Below, piece by piece: positions 26,507 through 37,564 of a stretch of 64,000 nucleotides of DNA; position 1 is the stretch's first letter; every line of letters begins with the position of its first letter. The stretch is taken from positions 372,001 to 436,000 of the forward strand of contig NZ_PTXL01000009.1 of assembly GCF_004343775.1 (NCBI RefSeq). The letters run 5' to 3'. Made by a program: the position numbers and the translations under genes. Under the pieces are notes generated by a model. It searched no databases. It was not told where the DNA came from and saw nothing but the letters and a program-made list of their open reading frames with translations. Source of the stretch: Burkholderia sp. SRS-46 (GTDB lineage: Bacteria > Pseudomonadota > Gammaproteobacteria > Burkholderiales > Burkholderiaceae).

Positions 26507-27405
26507 TGCGCGTCCTTCTTCGTTGCCGGTTGGTAGAGACGGATCACCGCCGAGAAGTCGAGCTGCCCGTCGCCGCGGCTGCTCATCGTCTGGTAGAGCT
26601 GCTGCGCGAGCGCGCCGAGATAGACGGGCTGGCGCGCCTGCTTCGCCGCGTCGTTCGCGAGGCCGAGATCCTTCAGCATCAGGTCGGTGCCGAAGCCGCC
26701 CGTGTAGCCGCGCGACGACGGCGCGGTCTCGATCACGCCCGGATACGGGTTGTAGGTGTCCGAGCTCCAGCAGCGGCCCGTCGACGTGTTGACGATGCCC
26801 GCGAGCACCTTCGGGTCGATGCCGAGCGCGACGCCGAGCGACATCGCCTCCGACACCGCCGCCATCGAGATGCCGAGCACGAGGTTGTTGCAGACCTTCG
26901 CGACCTGCCCCATCCCGGTCGCGCCGCAGTGGACGATGTTCCTGCCCATCCCGGAAAGGACGGGCTTCACGCGTTCGAAATCCGCGTCGCTGCCGCCGAC
27001 CATGAAGGTCAGCGTGCCGGCCGCCGCGCCGCCCGTGCCGCCCGACACCGGCGCATCGACGAACGCGCCGCCGTGCTCGCGCACCAGCGCGCCGAACGCC
27101 TGCGCGCTCGCCGGGTCGATCGTGCTCGAATCGATCACCGTCGCGCCCGCGCCGAGCCCGGCCAGCACGCCGTTCTCGCCGGAGAGCACCGAGCGCACGT
27201 GCGGCGCGGCCGGCAGCATCGTGATCACGCATTCCGCGCCGGCCGCCGCGTCGCGCGGCGAGCCGGCCACCTGCGCGCCCGCGTCCTGCAGCGCGCGCAG
27301 CGCGTCGGCGCTCAGGTCGAACGCGTGCACGTCGTGGCCGGCCTTCAGCAGGTTCAGCGCCATCGGCGCGCCCATGTGGCCGAGGCCGATAAAACCGATC
27401 TTCAT
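26503..27405 (-). CDS. mmsB: 3-hydroxyisobutyrate dehydrogenase
   Basis: 300 residues, beta-hydroxyacid dehydrogenase family. The N-terminal Rossmann signature MKIGFIGLGHMGAPMALNLL gives NAD(P) binding. The substrate-site segment DAPVSGGTGGAAAGTLTFMVGG near 118-140 and the catalytic-lysine region GMGQVAKVCNNLVLGISMAAVSEAM near 165-190 are present. It oxidises 3-hydroxyisobutyrate to methylmalonate semialdehyde. GGGAGG lies 5 bases ahead of the ATG. It is 19 bp after mmsA and overlaps the hydratase, as in valine catabolic operons. Confidence 0.94.
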   Translation of the reverse strand: MKIGFIGLGHMGAPMALNLLKAGHDVHAFDLSADALRALQDAGAQVAGSPRDAAAGAECVITMLPAAPHVRSVLSGENGVLAGLGAGATVIDSSTIDPASAQAFGALVREHGGAFVDAPVSGGTGGAAAGTLTFMVGGSDADFERVKPVLSGMGRNIVHCGATGMGQVAKVCNNLVLGISMAAVSEAMSLGVALGIDPKVLAGIVNTSTGRCWSSDTYNPYPGVIETAPSSRGYTGGFGTDLMLKDLGLANDAAKQARQPVYLGALAQQLYQTMSSRGDGQLDFSAVIRLYQPATKKDAQ

Positions 27406-27424
27406 GGCTGCCTCCCTGTTGGTA

Positions 27425-28954
27425 TCAATGCAGACGGATCGTCGTGTTGACCGGGCCGGCCGTCGCGTCGTCGTCGAACCAGCGCGCGGTGACCGTCTTC
27501 GTCTGCGTGTAGAACTGCACGACCTGCTTGCCGTACGGGCCGAGATCGCCGAGCTTCGAGCCGCGCGAGCCGGTGAAGCTGAAGAACGGCACCGGCACGG
27601 GGATCGGGATGTTGATGCCGACCTGGCCGACGTCGATCTCGCTCTGGAACTTGCGCGCGGCCGCGCCGCTCTGCGTGAACAGGCCCACGCCGTTGCCGAA
27701 CGGGTTCGCGTTGACGAGCGCGATCGCGTCGTCGAGCGAATCCGCTTCGAGCACGACGAGCACCGGCCCGAAAATCTCGTGCGTGTAGATCGACATGTCG
27801 GTCTTCACGCCGGAGAAGATCGTCGGGCCGACGAAGTTGCCGCTCTCGTAGCCGGCCACCGTCACGTCGCGGCCGTCGAGCGCGAGCTGCGCGCCTTCCT
27901 GCACGCCGGCTTCGATCAGCGACAGGATGCGTGCCTTCGCCGTCTTCGAGACGACCGGGCCGACGTCGGTGCCGGGCTCGTGGCCCGCGTTGACCTTCAG
28001 TTGCTTCGCCTTCGCGACGAGATCGGGCAGCCAGTCGCGCGCCTCGCCGACCAGCACCGCGACCGACGTCGCCATGCAGCGCTGGCCCGCCGCGCCGAAG
28101 CCGGCGCCGACCAGCGCGTTGATCGTCTGCTCGCGGTTCGCGTCGGGCAGCACCACCGCGTGGTTCTTCGCGCCCATCATCGATTGCACGCGCTTGCCGT
28201 GTTCGCTGCCGAGCTTGTACACGTGCGTGCCGACGGCCGTCGAGCCGACGAACGAGATCGCCTTCACGAGCGGATGCGTGCAGATCGCGTCGACCACTTC
28301 CTTGCCGCCGTGCACGACGTTCAGCACGCCTTTCGGCACACCCGCCTCGACCGCGAGCTCGACGAGCTGCATCGTCGACAGCGGATCCTGCTCCGACGGC
28401 TTCAGCACGAACGTGTTGCCGCACACGATCGCCATCGGGAACATCCACAGCGGGATCATCGCGGGGAAGTTGAACGGCGTGATGCCCGCGCACACGCCGA
28501 GCGGCTGGCGCAGCGTGTAGGTATCGACGCCGCCCGCGACGTTCTCCGCGAATTCGCCGAGCTGCAGCGTGCCGACCGAGCATGCGTGCTCGACCACCTC
28601 GAGGCCGCGGAAGATGTCGCCTTCGGCGTCGGGCAGCGTCTTGCCCTGCTCGGCCGTCAGCGTCTTCGCGATGCGCTGCTGGTTCGTGCGCACGAGATCC
28701 TGGAACTTCAGCATGATGCGCATGCGCGCGGAAATCGGCGTGTTCTTCCAGGTCGCATAGGCGGCGTGCGCGGCCTGCACCGCCGCGTCGACCTCGGCAA
28801 CCGTCGCGAACGGCACGCGCGCGAGCACCTGCTGGGTCGCCGGGTTGACGACGTCGCGCCACTCCTGCGTGGCGGACTCGACGAATGCGCCGTCGATCAG
28901 CAGCTTGACCGTCGGCACGTCTTGCCCCGCCTGGGGCGTCGGATTCGCGTTCAT
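27425..28954 (-). CDS. mmsA: CoA-acylating methylmalonate-semialdehyde dehydrogenase
   Basis: 509 residues, aldehyde dehydrogenase superfamily. Visible are the NAD-binding and substrate region [19 protein letters not shown] (near 145-163), [11 protein letters not shown]-type loop, [13 protein letters not shown], the conserved glycine/cysteine pocket [18 protein letters not shown] with the catalytic Cys near 285, and the C-terminal [16 protein letters not shown] that marks the MmsA branch. It converts methylmalonate semialdehyde plus CoA to propionyl-CoA, CO2 and NADH. AAGGAGAG precedes the start. The protein belongs to the same operon as mmsB. Confidence 0.95.
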   Translation of the reverse strand: MNANPTPQAGQDVPTVKLLIDGAFVESATQEWRDVVNPATQQVLARVPFATVAEVDAAVQAAHAAYATWKNTPISARMRIMLKFQDLVRTNQQRIAKTLTAEQGKTLPDAEGDIFRGLEVVEHACSVGTLQLGEFAENVAGGVDTYTLRQPLGVCAGITPFNFPAMIPLWMFPMAIVCGNTFVLKPSEQDPLSTMQLVELAVEAGVPKGVLNVVHGGKEVVDAICTHPLVKAISFVGSTAVGTHVYKLGSEHGKRVQSMMGAKNHAVVLPDANREQTINALVGAGFGAAGQRCMATSVAVLVGEARDWLPDLVAKAKQLKVNAGHEPGTDVGPVVSKTAKARILSLIEAGVQEGAQLALDGRDVTVAGYESGNFVGPTIFSGVKTDMSIYTHEIFGPVLVVLEADSLDDAIALVNANPFGNGVGLFTQSGAAARKFQSEIDVGQVGINIPIPVPVPFFSFTGSRGSKLGDLGPYGKQVVQFYTQTKTVTARWFDDDATAGPVNTTIRLH

Positions 28955-29057
28955 TGCTCAACTCTCCTTGGGAGCGCCGCCGCGCGACGGTGCGCGCGGG
29001 CGGCGGGTTCGATTCGAACGCGGGCGGCACGCGCGGCGCGCCGGGCCCGCGCATGGG

Positions 29058-30764
29058 TCATTTCAGGTCCGCCGCAAAATCCTCTTCCCAGTACTCGCCG
29101 GGCATCCGCGCGCTCGCGTCGTCGCCGCGCTCGATCTCGCGGCGGCGCAGCTCGACGCGGCGGATCTTGCCGGAGATCGTCTTCGGCAGTTCCGCGAATT
29201 GCAGGCGGCGAATGCGCTTGTACGGCGCGAGTTTCTCGCGCGAGAACCGGAAGATCTCGAGCGCGAGCGCCGGGCTTTCCTCGTAGCCCTGGCGCAGCGT
29301 GATGAACGTCTTCGGCACCGCGAGCCGCACCGGGTCCGGGCTCGGCACGACCGCCGCCTCGGCGATCGCCGGATGCTCGATCAGCACGCTTTCGAGTTCG
29401 AACGGGCTCAGCCGGTAGTCGGACGACTTGAACACGTCGTCCGCGCGGCCGATGTAGACGAAGTAGCCGTCGTCGCGGCGCATCGCGATGTCGGACGTGC
29501 GGTAGTGGCCGTCGCGCATCGCATGCGCGGTCGCGTCGGGGTTGTTCGCGTAGCCCTTCATCAGGCCGACCGGACGCTCGACGTCCGCGCCGACCGGCAG
29601 CGCGACTTCGCCTTCGCCCACCGGCACGCCGTCCGGGTCGAGCAGCGCGATCCGGTAGCCGGGCATCGGGCGGCCCATCGACCCGGCCACCACCGGCTGG
29701 CCCGGCGAGTTGCCGATCAGGCAGGTGGTTTCGGTCTGGCCGTAGCCGTCGCGGATCGTGATGCCCCACGCCTTCTTCACGCGCTCGATGATTTCCGGGT
29801 TCAGCGGCTCGCCCGCGCCGACGATCTCGCGCAGCTTCACGTCGAACGACGCGAGCGGCTGCTGCACGAGCATCCGCCACACGGTCGGCGGCGCGCACAT
29901 GGTCGTCACCTGGTGCTTGACGATCGCGTCGAGCACGACCTTCGGCTCGAAGCGCGCGTAGTTGAACGCGAACACGCACGCCTGCGCGTTCCACGGCGCG
30001 TAGAAGCAGCTCCACGCATGCTTCGCCCAGCCGGGCGAGCTGATGTTCCAGTGGATGTCGCCCGGCTGCAGGCCGACCCAGTACATCGTCGACAGGCTGC
30101 CGACCGGATAGGTGCGGTGCGTATGCTCGACGAGCTTCGGCTTCGACGTCGTGCCCGACGTGAAGTACAGCAGCATCGGATCGCTCGCGTGCGTGACGCC
30201 GTCCGGTGTGAACGCGGCGGGCGCCGCGTAGCCGTCGTTCATCGCGAGCCAGCCGTCGCGCGGCGCGCCGGCGACGATCTTCTGCTTCAGGCCGAGGCCC
30301 GGCTGCTCGAATTTCGCGGTTTCGTTGTCGTCGACGATCGCATAGGTCGCGCCGCCGATCTGCACGCGGTCGCGCACGTCGTCGGCGGAGAGCTGCGTCG
30401 TCGCGGGCAGCACGACCGCGCCGAGCTTCATCGCGGCGAGCATCGCGTCCCACAGCTCGACACGGTTCGGCAGCATCAGCAGGATCCGGTCGCCGCGCGC
30501 GACGCCGAGGCCGCGCAGCCAGTTCGCGATCCGCGACGAGCGCTCGGACATCTGCGCGAACGAATACGGGTCGCCCTGCCCGGTCGCCGCATCGACGATC
30601 CACAGCGCGGGCCGGTCGTTGCCGCGCGCCATCGGGTCGAAGTAGTCGAGCGCCCAGTTGAACGTGTCGAGCGCCGGCCACTGGAAATCGCGGTAGGCGG
30701 TTTCGTAGTCGGTGCGGTGGCGCAGCAGAAAGTCGCGTGCGTCCAGGAAAGCCTGTGCCGTCAT
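29058..30764 (-). CDS. Acyl-CoA synthetase (AMP-forming, ACSM-like)
   Basis: 568 residues of the ANL superfamily. Motifs in order: phosphate-binding LYFTSGTTSKPKLVEH (near 190), IHWNISSPGWAKHAW, the adenine-binding GYGQTETTCLIGN, YRTSDIAMRRDDGYFVYIGRADDVFKSSDYRLSP with the hinge, and the C-terminal catalytic lysine in PKTISGKIRRVELRRRE. The pattern is that of medium-chain/ACSM-type ligases that form acyl-CoA from acid, ATP and CoA. Its place between the dehydrogenase and mmsA suggests isobutyrate or a similar branched acid as substrate; this is inference. AGGAGA lies before ATG 30764. Confidence 0.9.
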   Translation of the reverse strand: MTAQAFLDARDFLLRHRTDYETAYRDFQWPALDTFNWALDYFDPMARGNDRPALWIVDAATGQGDPYSFAQMSERSSRIANWLRGLGVARGDRILLMLPNRVELWDAMLAAMKLGAVVLPATTQLSADDVRDRVQIGGATYAIVDDNETAKFEQPGLGLKQKIVAGAPRDGWLAMNDGYAAPAAFTPDGVTHASDPMLLYFTSGTTSKPKLVEHTHRTYPVGSLSTMYWVGLQPGDIHWNISSPGWAKHAWSCFYAPWNAQACVFAFNYARFEPKVVLDAIVKHQVTTMCAPPTVWRMLVQQPLASFDVKLREIVGAGEPLNPEIIERVKKAWGITIRDGYGQTETTCLIGNSPGQPVVAGSMGRPMPGYRIALLDPDGVPVGEGEVALPVGADVERPVGLMKGYANNPDATAHAMRDGHYRTSDIAMRRDDGYFVYIGRADDVFKSSDYRLSPFELESVLIEHPAIAEAAVVPSPDPVRLAVPKTFITLRQGYEESPALALEIFRFSREKLAPYKRIRRLQFAELPKTISGKIRRVELRRREIERGDDASARMPGEYWEEDFAADLK

Positions 30765-30788
30765 CGTGTCGTCTCCTGTTGTCCGGCG

Positions 30789-30806
30789 CGGGTGCTGCAG
30801 CACCCG
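30789..30806. promoter_or_regulatory. Perfect 18-bp palindrome between ACAD and synthetase genes
   Basis: CGGGTGCTGCAGCACCCG is a perfect palindrome in the 167-bp gap upstream of the synthetase gene. As DNA it could be an operator for an internal promoter; as RNA it would be a small hairpin modulating expression between the dehydrogenase and the rest of the operon. No U-tract follows on the minus strand. Confidence 0.4.
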
Positions 30807-30931
30807 TTCCGGTTCGATGCAATGCCATCCATGTTGCGCGGCGCGGCAGGCTCCACGCCCCCCGCGCCGCAATGCCCCGGCTGTCTTCGAGTCTCTGGGG
30901 CGGGCTGCCGCCATCGGGCAATCGGCGTGGC

Positions 30932-32107
<1,176 letters not shown>

Positions 32108-32125
32108 TCAGTTTTGGATGAATCA

Positions 32126-32177
32126 AGTGTAGGCAAGCGCGTGCCGCTGTTCGATGCTCGCACCGCTCATTTACACT
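32126..32177. promoter_or_regulatory. Divergent promoter region, valine operon / araC-type gene
   Basis: Two TACACT -10-like hexamers face away from a shared centre: one on the minus strand at 32126-32131 toward the dehydrogenase gene, one on the plus strand at 32172-32177 toward the regulator. The region between holds TTCGAT/TCGAAC elements (about 32149-32155) at -35 distance for both. Matches to consensus are partial, as expected for activator-dependent promoters. Confidence 0.4.
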
Positions 32178-32205
32178 GAGCGTTTTTGCCACACCCGCGC
32201 CGTCG

Positions 32206-33240
32206 ATGAAGCAGGAAGAAAAGGGAACCATCGCGATCAGCCTGGTCGCGTACAGCGTCGCGCTTGCGACACGCAAAGGCGTCGCGGCCGAGCCGCTGCT
32301 CGTGCAGGCCGGCATCGCGCCCGCGCTGCTCGGCCAGCCGCGCGCGCGGGTGTCCGCGCAGCAATACGGCGCACTGTGGAACGCGATCGCCCGCGCGCTC
32401 GACGACGAATTCTTCGGCCAGGACCCGCATCCGATGCGCAGCGGCAGCTTCGTCGCGATGAGCCAGGCGGCGCTCACCGCGCGCGACGGCCTGCACGCGA
32501 TGGCCCGCGCGGTGAACTTCATGCACTGCGTGCTCGACGGCCTGCACGCGGAACTCGACGCGAACCCGCAGCGCGTGCGGCTGCGCTTCGTGCACCGCAA
32601 CAACGGCGCGACGCCCGCGATGTTCACGTACGCGACCTATTTCATCATCGTCTACGGGCTCACCTGCTGGCTGATCGGCCGCCGCATTCCGCTGCTGCAT
32701 GCGAGCTTCCGCTGCGACACGCCGCCCGCCGAGCATGAATACCCGTCGATGTTCTGCGACGACATGCGCTTCAACCAGCCCGATTCGTATGTCGATTTCG
32801 ATCCCGAATTCGCGACGCTGCCGGTCGTGCAGAACCCGAAGACGCTGAAGGCGTTCCTGCGCAACGCGCCGGCCAGCTTCATCGTCAAGTACCGCAACCC
32901 GAATGCGCTCGCGCAGCGCGTGCGCACGGTGCTGCGCGGCATGCCGCCCGCCGCGTGGCCGGGCGCCGCGCAGATGGCCGTGCGGCTGCACGTGGCCGAG
33001 GCGACGCTGCGCCGCAAGCTGCACCAGGAAGGCCACGCGTACCAGTCGATCAAGGATGCGCTGCGGCGCGACCTCGCGTTCGAGGCGCTCGCCGATCCGT
33101 CGCGCACGATCGCCGACGTCGCCGCGGCGGCCGGCTTCGCCGAGCCGAGCGCGTTCTACCGCGCGTTCCGCAAATGGAGCGGGCGCAGCCCGGCCGAGTT
33201 TCGCGACGAGGCGCTGGGGCGCACGGTCGGCCCCCGCTGA
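32206..33240 (+). CDS. AraC-family transcriptional regulator
   Basis: 344 residues. The N-terminal half (about 15-200) is the long alpha-rich ligand-sensing domain of the OruR/ArgR-like AraC group. The C-terminal half has two helix-turn-helices: AQMAVRLHVAEATLRRKLHQEGHAYQSIKDALRRDLAFEAL and TIADVAAAAGFAEPSAFYRAFRKWSGRSPAEFR. In pseudomonads an AraC-family protein (MmsR) activates mmsAB. Here the regulator is divergent from the valine-route operon, so the same job is likely. The effector is unknown. Confidence 0.9.
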   Translation: MKQEEKGTIAISLVAYSVALATRKGVAAEPLLVQAGIAPALLGQPRARVSAQQYGALWNAIARALDDEFFGQDPHPMRSGSFVAMSQAALTARDGLHAMARAVNFMHCVLDGLHAELDANPQRVRLRFVHRNNGATPAMFTYATYFIIVYGLTCWLIGRRIPLLHASFRCDTPPAEHEYPSMFCDDMRFNQPDSYVDFDPEFATLPVVQNPKTLKAFLRNAPASFIVKYRNPNALAQRVRTVLRGMPPAAWPGAAQMAVRLHVAEATLRRKLHQEGHAYQSIKDALRRDLAFEALADPSRTIADVAAAAGFAEPSAFYRAFRKWSGRSPAEFRDEALGRTVGPR

Positions 33241-33369
33241 GATCGCAGCGCCGGCGCGGCGGCGCGCGCCATCGCGCTTTGCGCGGAAACCGCCTAATCT
33301 TTAAATATCGGGCCAGCGCCCTTCTTGCGGGCCGGACGGCGTGCGGTTGCGCGCCGCCCGGACGTCCCG

Positions 33370-34947
33370 ATGCGCTTTCAACGCCATTGGCACCTGCCGA
33401 CGCACGACGCGTCGGGCCGTCGCCTCACTCCTCACCCGCTGCCGGCGCGGGTCGCGCGCGCCGCGCTGTTCGCGGCGCTGCTCGTCGTCTGCGCGGTGGC
33501 CGCGGCGCCTGCCGCCAACGCGCCCGCGGCCGCTGCGCGCGCGCCCATCATCGTGATCCCGGTCAACGGCGCGATCGGGCCGGCCAGCGGCGATTTCATC
33601 ATCCGCTCGCTCGACCGCGCGGCCAAAGAGCACGCGCCGCTCGCGATCCTGCAGCTCGACACGCCGGGCGGCCTCGATTCGTCGATGCGGGTGATCATCA
33701 AGGCGATTCTCGGCTCGCCGGTGCCGGTCGCCGCGTTCGTCGGGCCGAGCGGCGCGCGCGCGGCGAGCGCGGGCACCTACATCGTATATGCGAGCCACAT
33801 CGCGGCGATGGCGCCGGGCACCAACCTCGGCGCGGCGTCGCCGGTCCAGTTCGGCATCGGCGGCGCGCCCGGGAACCCGCCGTCGCCGACCGGCGGAGGG
33901 TCGCCTACGTCACCCAAGGCGCCCGCGTCGGGCGCGTCGGACGCGTCCGGCACGCTGCCAAGCGACACGCAATCGACCGAGGCCCGCAAGGTGATGCACG
34001 ATTCGGCCGCGTACATCCGCGGCCTTGCGCAGCTGCGCGGCCGCAATGCCGACTGGGCGGAGCGCGCGGTGCGCGAAGCGGTCAGCCTGTCGGCGAGCGA
34101 GGCGCATGCGCAGCACGTCGTCGACGTGATCGCGCTGGACCCGGCTGATCTCGCGCGCCAGGTCGACGGCCGCACCGTGACGACGTCCGCCGGCGCGCAG
34201 CATCTCGCGACCACGCACGCGCCGCTCGTCGTCGTCGAGCCCGACTGGCGCAGCCACTTCCTGTCGATCATCACGGACCCGAACGTCGCGCTGATCCTGC
34301 TGACGCTCGGCATCTACGGGCTGTTCTTCGAATTCGCGAACCCGGGGTTCGTGCTGCCGGGCCTCGTGGGCACGATCTGCCTGCTGATCGGCCTGTTCGC
34401 GATGCAGTTGCTGCCGATCAGCTACGCGGGGCTCGGCCTCGTGCTGCTGGGCCTCGCGTGCCTCGTCGCCGAGGCGTTCCTGCCGACCTTCGGCGTGCTC
34501 GGCTTCGGCGGCATCGCGTCGTTCACGATCGGCGCGCTGATGCTGATCGACACCGACGTGCCCGGCTACGGAATTCCGTGGCCGCTGATCGCGAGCCTCG
34601 CGTTCACCGGCGGGCTGCTGGTGGCCGGCGTATCGAGCCTCGCGCTGCGCGCGCGGCGCCGGCCGGTCGTCACCGGCGCCGAGGCGATGGTCGGCAGCGT
34701 CGGCGAAGTGCTCGACGACGGCCTCGAGCCCGACCAGCCGCAAACGGCCGCCGGCCCCGCACCATCCGCCGCCGGCTGGGCGCTGGTGCGCGGCGAGCGC
34801 TGGCGGGTCGCGTGCAGCGCGCCGCTCGCCGCGGGCTGCCGGGTGCGCGTCACGGGCCGCCAGGGGCTGATGCTGACGGTCACTCCGCTTTACGACAAGC
34901 CGCCGCCCACGCGCACTGGAGAACAACTCAAAGGAGAACAACAATGA
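33370..34947 (+). CDS. NfeD-family membrane serine protease
   Basis: 525 residues from ATG 33370. A signal-anchor ([22 protein letters not shown]) is followed by a ClpP-class protease domain: [16 protein letters not shown] and [21 protein letters not shown] with the catalytic Ser, and [17 protein letters not shown] with the likely Lys. An atypical Gly/Pro/Ser-rich insertion sits at about 170-205. Five or so TM helices follow ([23 protein letters not shown] and onward) and then a C-terminal OB-fold NfeD domain. These proteases work with stomatins. The stop overlaps the next gene by 4 bp. Confidence 0.92.
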   Translation: MRFQRHWHLPTHDASGRRLTPHPLPARVARAALFAALLVVCAVAAAPAANAPAAAARAPIIVIPVNGAIGPASGDFIIRSLDRAAKEHAPLAILQLDTPGGLDSSMRVIIKAILGSPVPVAAFVGPSGARAASAGTYIVYASHIAAMAPGTNLGAASPVQFGIGGAPGNPPSPTGGGSPTSPKAPASGASDASGTLPSDTQSTEARKVMHDSAAYIRGLAQLRGRNADWAERAVREAVSLSASEAHAQHVVDVIALDPADLARQVDGRTVTTSAGAQHLATTHAPLVVVEPDWRSHFLSIITDPNVALILLTLGIYGLFFEFANPGFVLPGLVGTICLLIGLFAMQLLPISYAGLGLVLLGLACLVAEAFLPTFGVLGFGGIASFTIGALMLIDTDVPGYGIPWPLIASLAFTGGLLVAGVSSLALRARRRPVVTGAEAMVGSVGEVLDDGLEPDQPQTAAGPAPSAAGWALVRGERWRVACSAPLAAGCRVRVTGRQGLMLTVTPLYDKPPPTRTGEQLKGEQQ

Positions 34948-35717
34948 TTGGCTATACGTTCGGCTTCAGCAGCCTGCTGATCGTCTTCGCGGTGCTGCTC
35001 GTCGCGTCGTCGATCCGCATCTTCCGCGAATACGAGCGCGGCGTCGTGTTCATGCTCGGCCGCTTCTGGAAGGTCAAGGGGCCGGGGCTCGTGCTGATCA
35101 TCCCGATCGTCCAGCAGGTGGTGCGCATCGACCTGCGCACGGTCGTGTTCGACGTGCCCGCGCAGGACGTGATCACGCGCGACAACGTGTCGGTGAAGGT
35201 GAACGCGGTGGTGTATTTCCGCGTGGTCGATCCGGAGAAGGCGGTGATCCAGGTCGCGCGCTTCTTCGACGCGACGAGCCAGCTCGCGCAAACCACGCTG
35301 CGCTCGGTGCTCGGCAAGCACGAGCTCGACGCGCTGCTCGCCGAGCGCGAGCAGCTGAACGCCGACATCCAGAAGACGCTCGACGCGCAAACCGATGCGT
35401 GGGGCATCAAGGTGTCGACGGTCGAGATCAAGCACGTCGACCTGAACGAGACGATGGTGCGCGCGATCGCGCGGCAGGCGGAAGCCGAGCGCGAACGGCG
35501 CGCGAAGGTGATCCACGCGGAAGGCGAGCTGCAGGCGTCGGAGAAGCTGCTGCAGGCCGCGCAGCGGCTCGCGCAGCAGCCGCAGGCGATGCAGCTGCGC
35601 TACCTGCAGACGCTCACCACGATCGCGGCCGACAAGAACTCGACGATCGTGTTCCCGCTGCCGGTCGACCTGCTGAACGCGGTGCTCGACCGGTTCGCGC
35701 CGCCGCGCGAGCGGTAA
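34944..35717 (+). CDS. Stomatin-like SPFH/band 7 protein (slipin)
   Basis: 257 residues. One N-terminal hydrophobic hairpin ([19 protein letters not shown]) anchors the SPFH domain ([21 protein letters not shown] through [22 protein letters not shown]), followed by a charged coiled coil ([27 protein letters not shown]) for oligomerisation. AAGGAG at 34931-34936 supports the ATG. It overlaps the NfeD gene (ATGA). The NfeD/stomatin pair is a widespread operon in which the protease cleaves stomatin C-termini and the oligomer scaffolds membrane domains. Confidence 0.95.
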   Translation: MIGYTFGFSSLLIVFAVLLVASSIRIFREYERGVVFMLGRFWKVKGPGLVLIIPIVQQVVRIDLRTVVFDVPAQDVITRDNVSVKVNAVVYFRVVDPEKAVIQVARFFDATSQLAQTTLRSVLGKHELDALLAEREQLNADIQKTLDAQTDAWGIKVSTVEIKHVDLNETMVRAIARQAEAERERRAKVIHAEGELQASEKLLQAAQRLAQQPQAMQLRYLQTLTTIAADKNSTIVFPLPVDLLNAVLDRFAPPRER

Positions 35718-35754
35718 GGGTCGCGAGGCGCCCCCGCCCGCCCGCGGCCGCGCA

Positions 35755-37032
35755 TCACGCCAGCAGCTTGCGCTCCGTCTTGCCGTACTTGATCGACTTC
35801 TCGTCCGGGATCATCAGGCCCGTATGCTCGTCGCGGCCCTGCAGGATGAAGCGCGCGTCCGGGTTGCCGATCTGCTCGGCCGCGAGCTTGCTGTCCGCGC
35901 CGATCTCGCCCTTCTTCATCCGGTTGACGATCACGCCCACCGCGGTGTCCTTGAAGTCGCGCAGCATCCACGCGTCGCCGTCGCTGTCGCCCGCCACCAG
36001 CACCGGGCCATAGCCCTTCTTCGCCTGCAGCACGTTGCGGATGCCGACGGTCTTGCCCGGCCCGTAGTTGAAGTGCCAGCCGTCCGGGTAATGGCTCACG
36101 TACTTGCCGTCCTGCATGTCGAGGCGCAGGCCGATCACGTTCTCCGGCGGCACGCCGTAGCCGTAGTTCGGGTTGCCGGCGAACACGCGCACCACGTCGT
36201 CGATCGACGCGGTGCTCACGTACACGTCGATGCCGTTCGCGCGCAGCGTGTGCATCAGCCCGCGGATTTCCTCGTGAATGCGGATGCCGTGGAAATGCGT
36301 GTCGGCAACCACGCCGGCCTTGCCCGGCAACGTCTTCGGGCTTTCATACTTCACCTTGCGCAGCGCGTCGCCGATGCCGTGGTTGTTCGACGCCTGCGCC
36401 ATCGCCTGCAGCTCGGCGGTCGTCATGTTCTTGTAGAAATAGATGATCCACTTGTAGCCGATCTCGAGCGGATGCGTGTCGCAGATCGCGTCGTACATGA
36501 AGTACAGCTTCGCGCGGAAATCCTTGAATTGGTCGGTCTCGCGGATCTCGTCGAGGCTCTTGCCGCCGCCGAAGCCCTGGTAGTTCGCGTAGAGCCAGCG
36601 ATAGTCGGCCTCGACGTCGGCGGCGAGATCCTCCATCGTCACCGGCTTGCCGTCCACCGTCGTGTAGTCCTTCGCGAACGGGCCCTTCGGCACGTCCTGC
36701 CACATCACGGCGACGAATTCGTCCGGCGTCAGCTTGTACTGCAGATGGTTGATCTGGTACATCAGCAACGCCTCTTCGCAGTCATTCATGATGCACGTGT
36801 TGTCCCAGTCGAACACCGCGTACGGGCGCCGCTTCGCGTCGTAGCCGGCGCTCCCCATGCCGTGCCGGTCGAGCACCGCCTGCAGACGCGCGGCGTTGAA
36901 CGGCGACCAGCGGCCGGGGTCCAGTGCGTCCGGCGCGGACGCGTTCTTCGCATTGGCCGTGCCGGCCTTGAGCACGAGCGACGTCGCGGCGCTCGCCGCG
37001 GCAAGGGTATTCAGGAAGGTGCGGCGCTGCAT
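35755..37032 (-). CDS. Exported HAD-superfamily phosphatase
   Basis: 425 residues. The leader MQRRTFLNTLAAASAATSLVLKAGTANA looks like a Tat signal (QRRTFL) with cleavage after ANA near 28. HAD motif I is FDWDNTCIMND near 75 (nucleophile D, then D+2). Further motifs are VSTASIDDVVRVFAG (motif II region) and VLVAGDSDGDAWMLRDFKDT (motif IV). A large cap containing DFRAKLYFMYDAICDTHPLEIGYKWIIYFYKNM sits between. GGAGAC precedes the start. It is a periplasmic phosphatase of unknown substrate, related to the phosphoserine-phosphatase-like/PhoN-independent exported HAD group. It converges with the stomatin gene. Confidence 0.87.
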   Translation of the reverse strand: MQRRTFLNTLAAASAATSLVLKAGTANAKNASAPDALDPGRWSPFNAARLQAVLDRHGMGSAGYDAKRRPYAVFDWDNTCIMNDCEEALLMYQINHLQYKLTPDEFVAVMWQDVPKGPFAKDYTTVDGKPVTMEDLAADVEADYRWLYANYQGFGGGKSLDEIRETDQFKDFRAKLYFMYDAICDTHPLEIGYKWIIYFYKNMTTAELQAMAQASNNHGIGDALRKVKYESPKTLPGKAGVVADTHFHGIRIHEEIRGLMHTLRANGIDVYVSTASIDDVVRVFAGNPNYGYGVPPENVIGLRLDMQDGKYVSHYPDGWHFNYGPGKTVGIRNVLQAKKGYGPVLVAGDSDGDAWMLRDFKDTAVGVIVNRMKKGEIGADSKLAAEQIGNPDARFILQGRDEHTGLMIPDEKSIKYGKTERKLLA

Positions 37033-37564
37033 GGTCAGTCTCCGTGGAATAGACGATTCGGGTTCGGTCGCCGCCCTGCTCGACGCGCGGCACAGTGTGG
37101 CGCGCCGGCGGCTCATCCGTCCGGCCGGGCCGGGGTGGCTCCGGAATGGGGACGCATGATCTGGCGAAAATATTGCGGCAATTTGACAGCGTCTCTTCAC
37201 GGCGCGACATGAAGTTGATCCGCGGCGACATGGCGGGCCGCCCGGGACGATTTGCGTGGAGGGGTTCTACTAGCCGGGCCCCGCACCGGCCGGATCGGCC
37301 GCGCCGCCTTCAGCGCCGGGCCCGCGCACGCGAACCCCATGACCGCCGCGCCCGCGCGACCTAGGAAAAGCCCTCACCCCGAAACACTGGCATGTTCGGC
37401 CGAATTCGCTATGATCGTTACATCATTCAATGGCACATTAAAAGCTGACTGAATAACCTGCGGCGGCGACGCCCGGCGGGCGTGTTCCGGCTCAGCGCCC
37501 TCGCTTTGCATGGGACCCGCGTAGGCGCTGAAGCGCCAACTCGGGTCGACACTGGAGACGCCTC
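37033..37564. other. 532-bp intergenic region with candidate promoter
   Basis: Between the divergent HAD phosphatase and M24 genes. No coding potential is visible. The part 37160-37200 is A/T-richer and contains TTGACA without a matching -10. The part 37380-37460 is the most promoter-like (next entry). Near 37514-37530 a GGCGCTgaAGCGCC hairpin lies in the expected 5' leader of the M24 gene. Confidence 0.45.
37387..37415 (+). promoter_or_regulatory. Candidate promoter for the M24-hydrolase operon
   Basis: CTGGCA (37387-37392), a 17-base spacer and TATGAT (37410-37415) give a reasonable sigma-70-like promoter about 150 bases ahead of the M24 gene, in the A/T-rich part of the intergenic region. 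Confidence 0.38.

Noticed and set aside
37174-37203. TTGACA near 37175 as a promoter -35
   Set aside because: At 16-18 bases downstream there is only GACATG and similar GC-rich sequence, with no -10.
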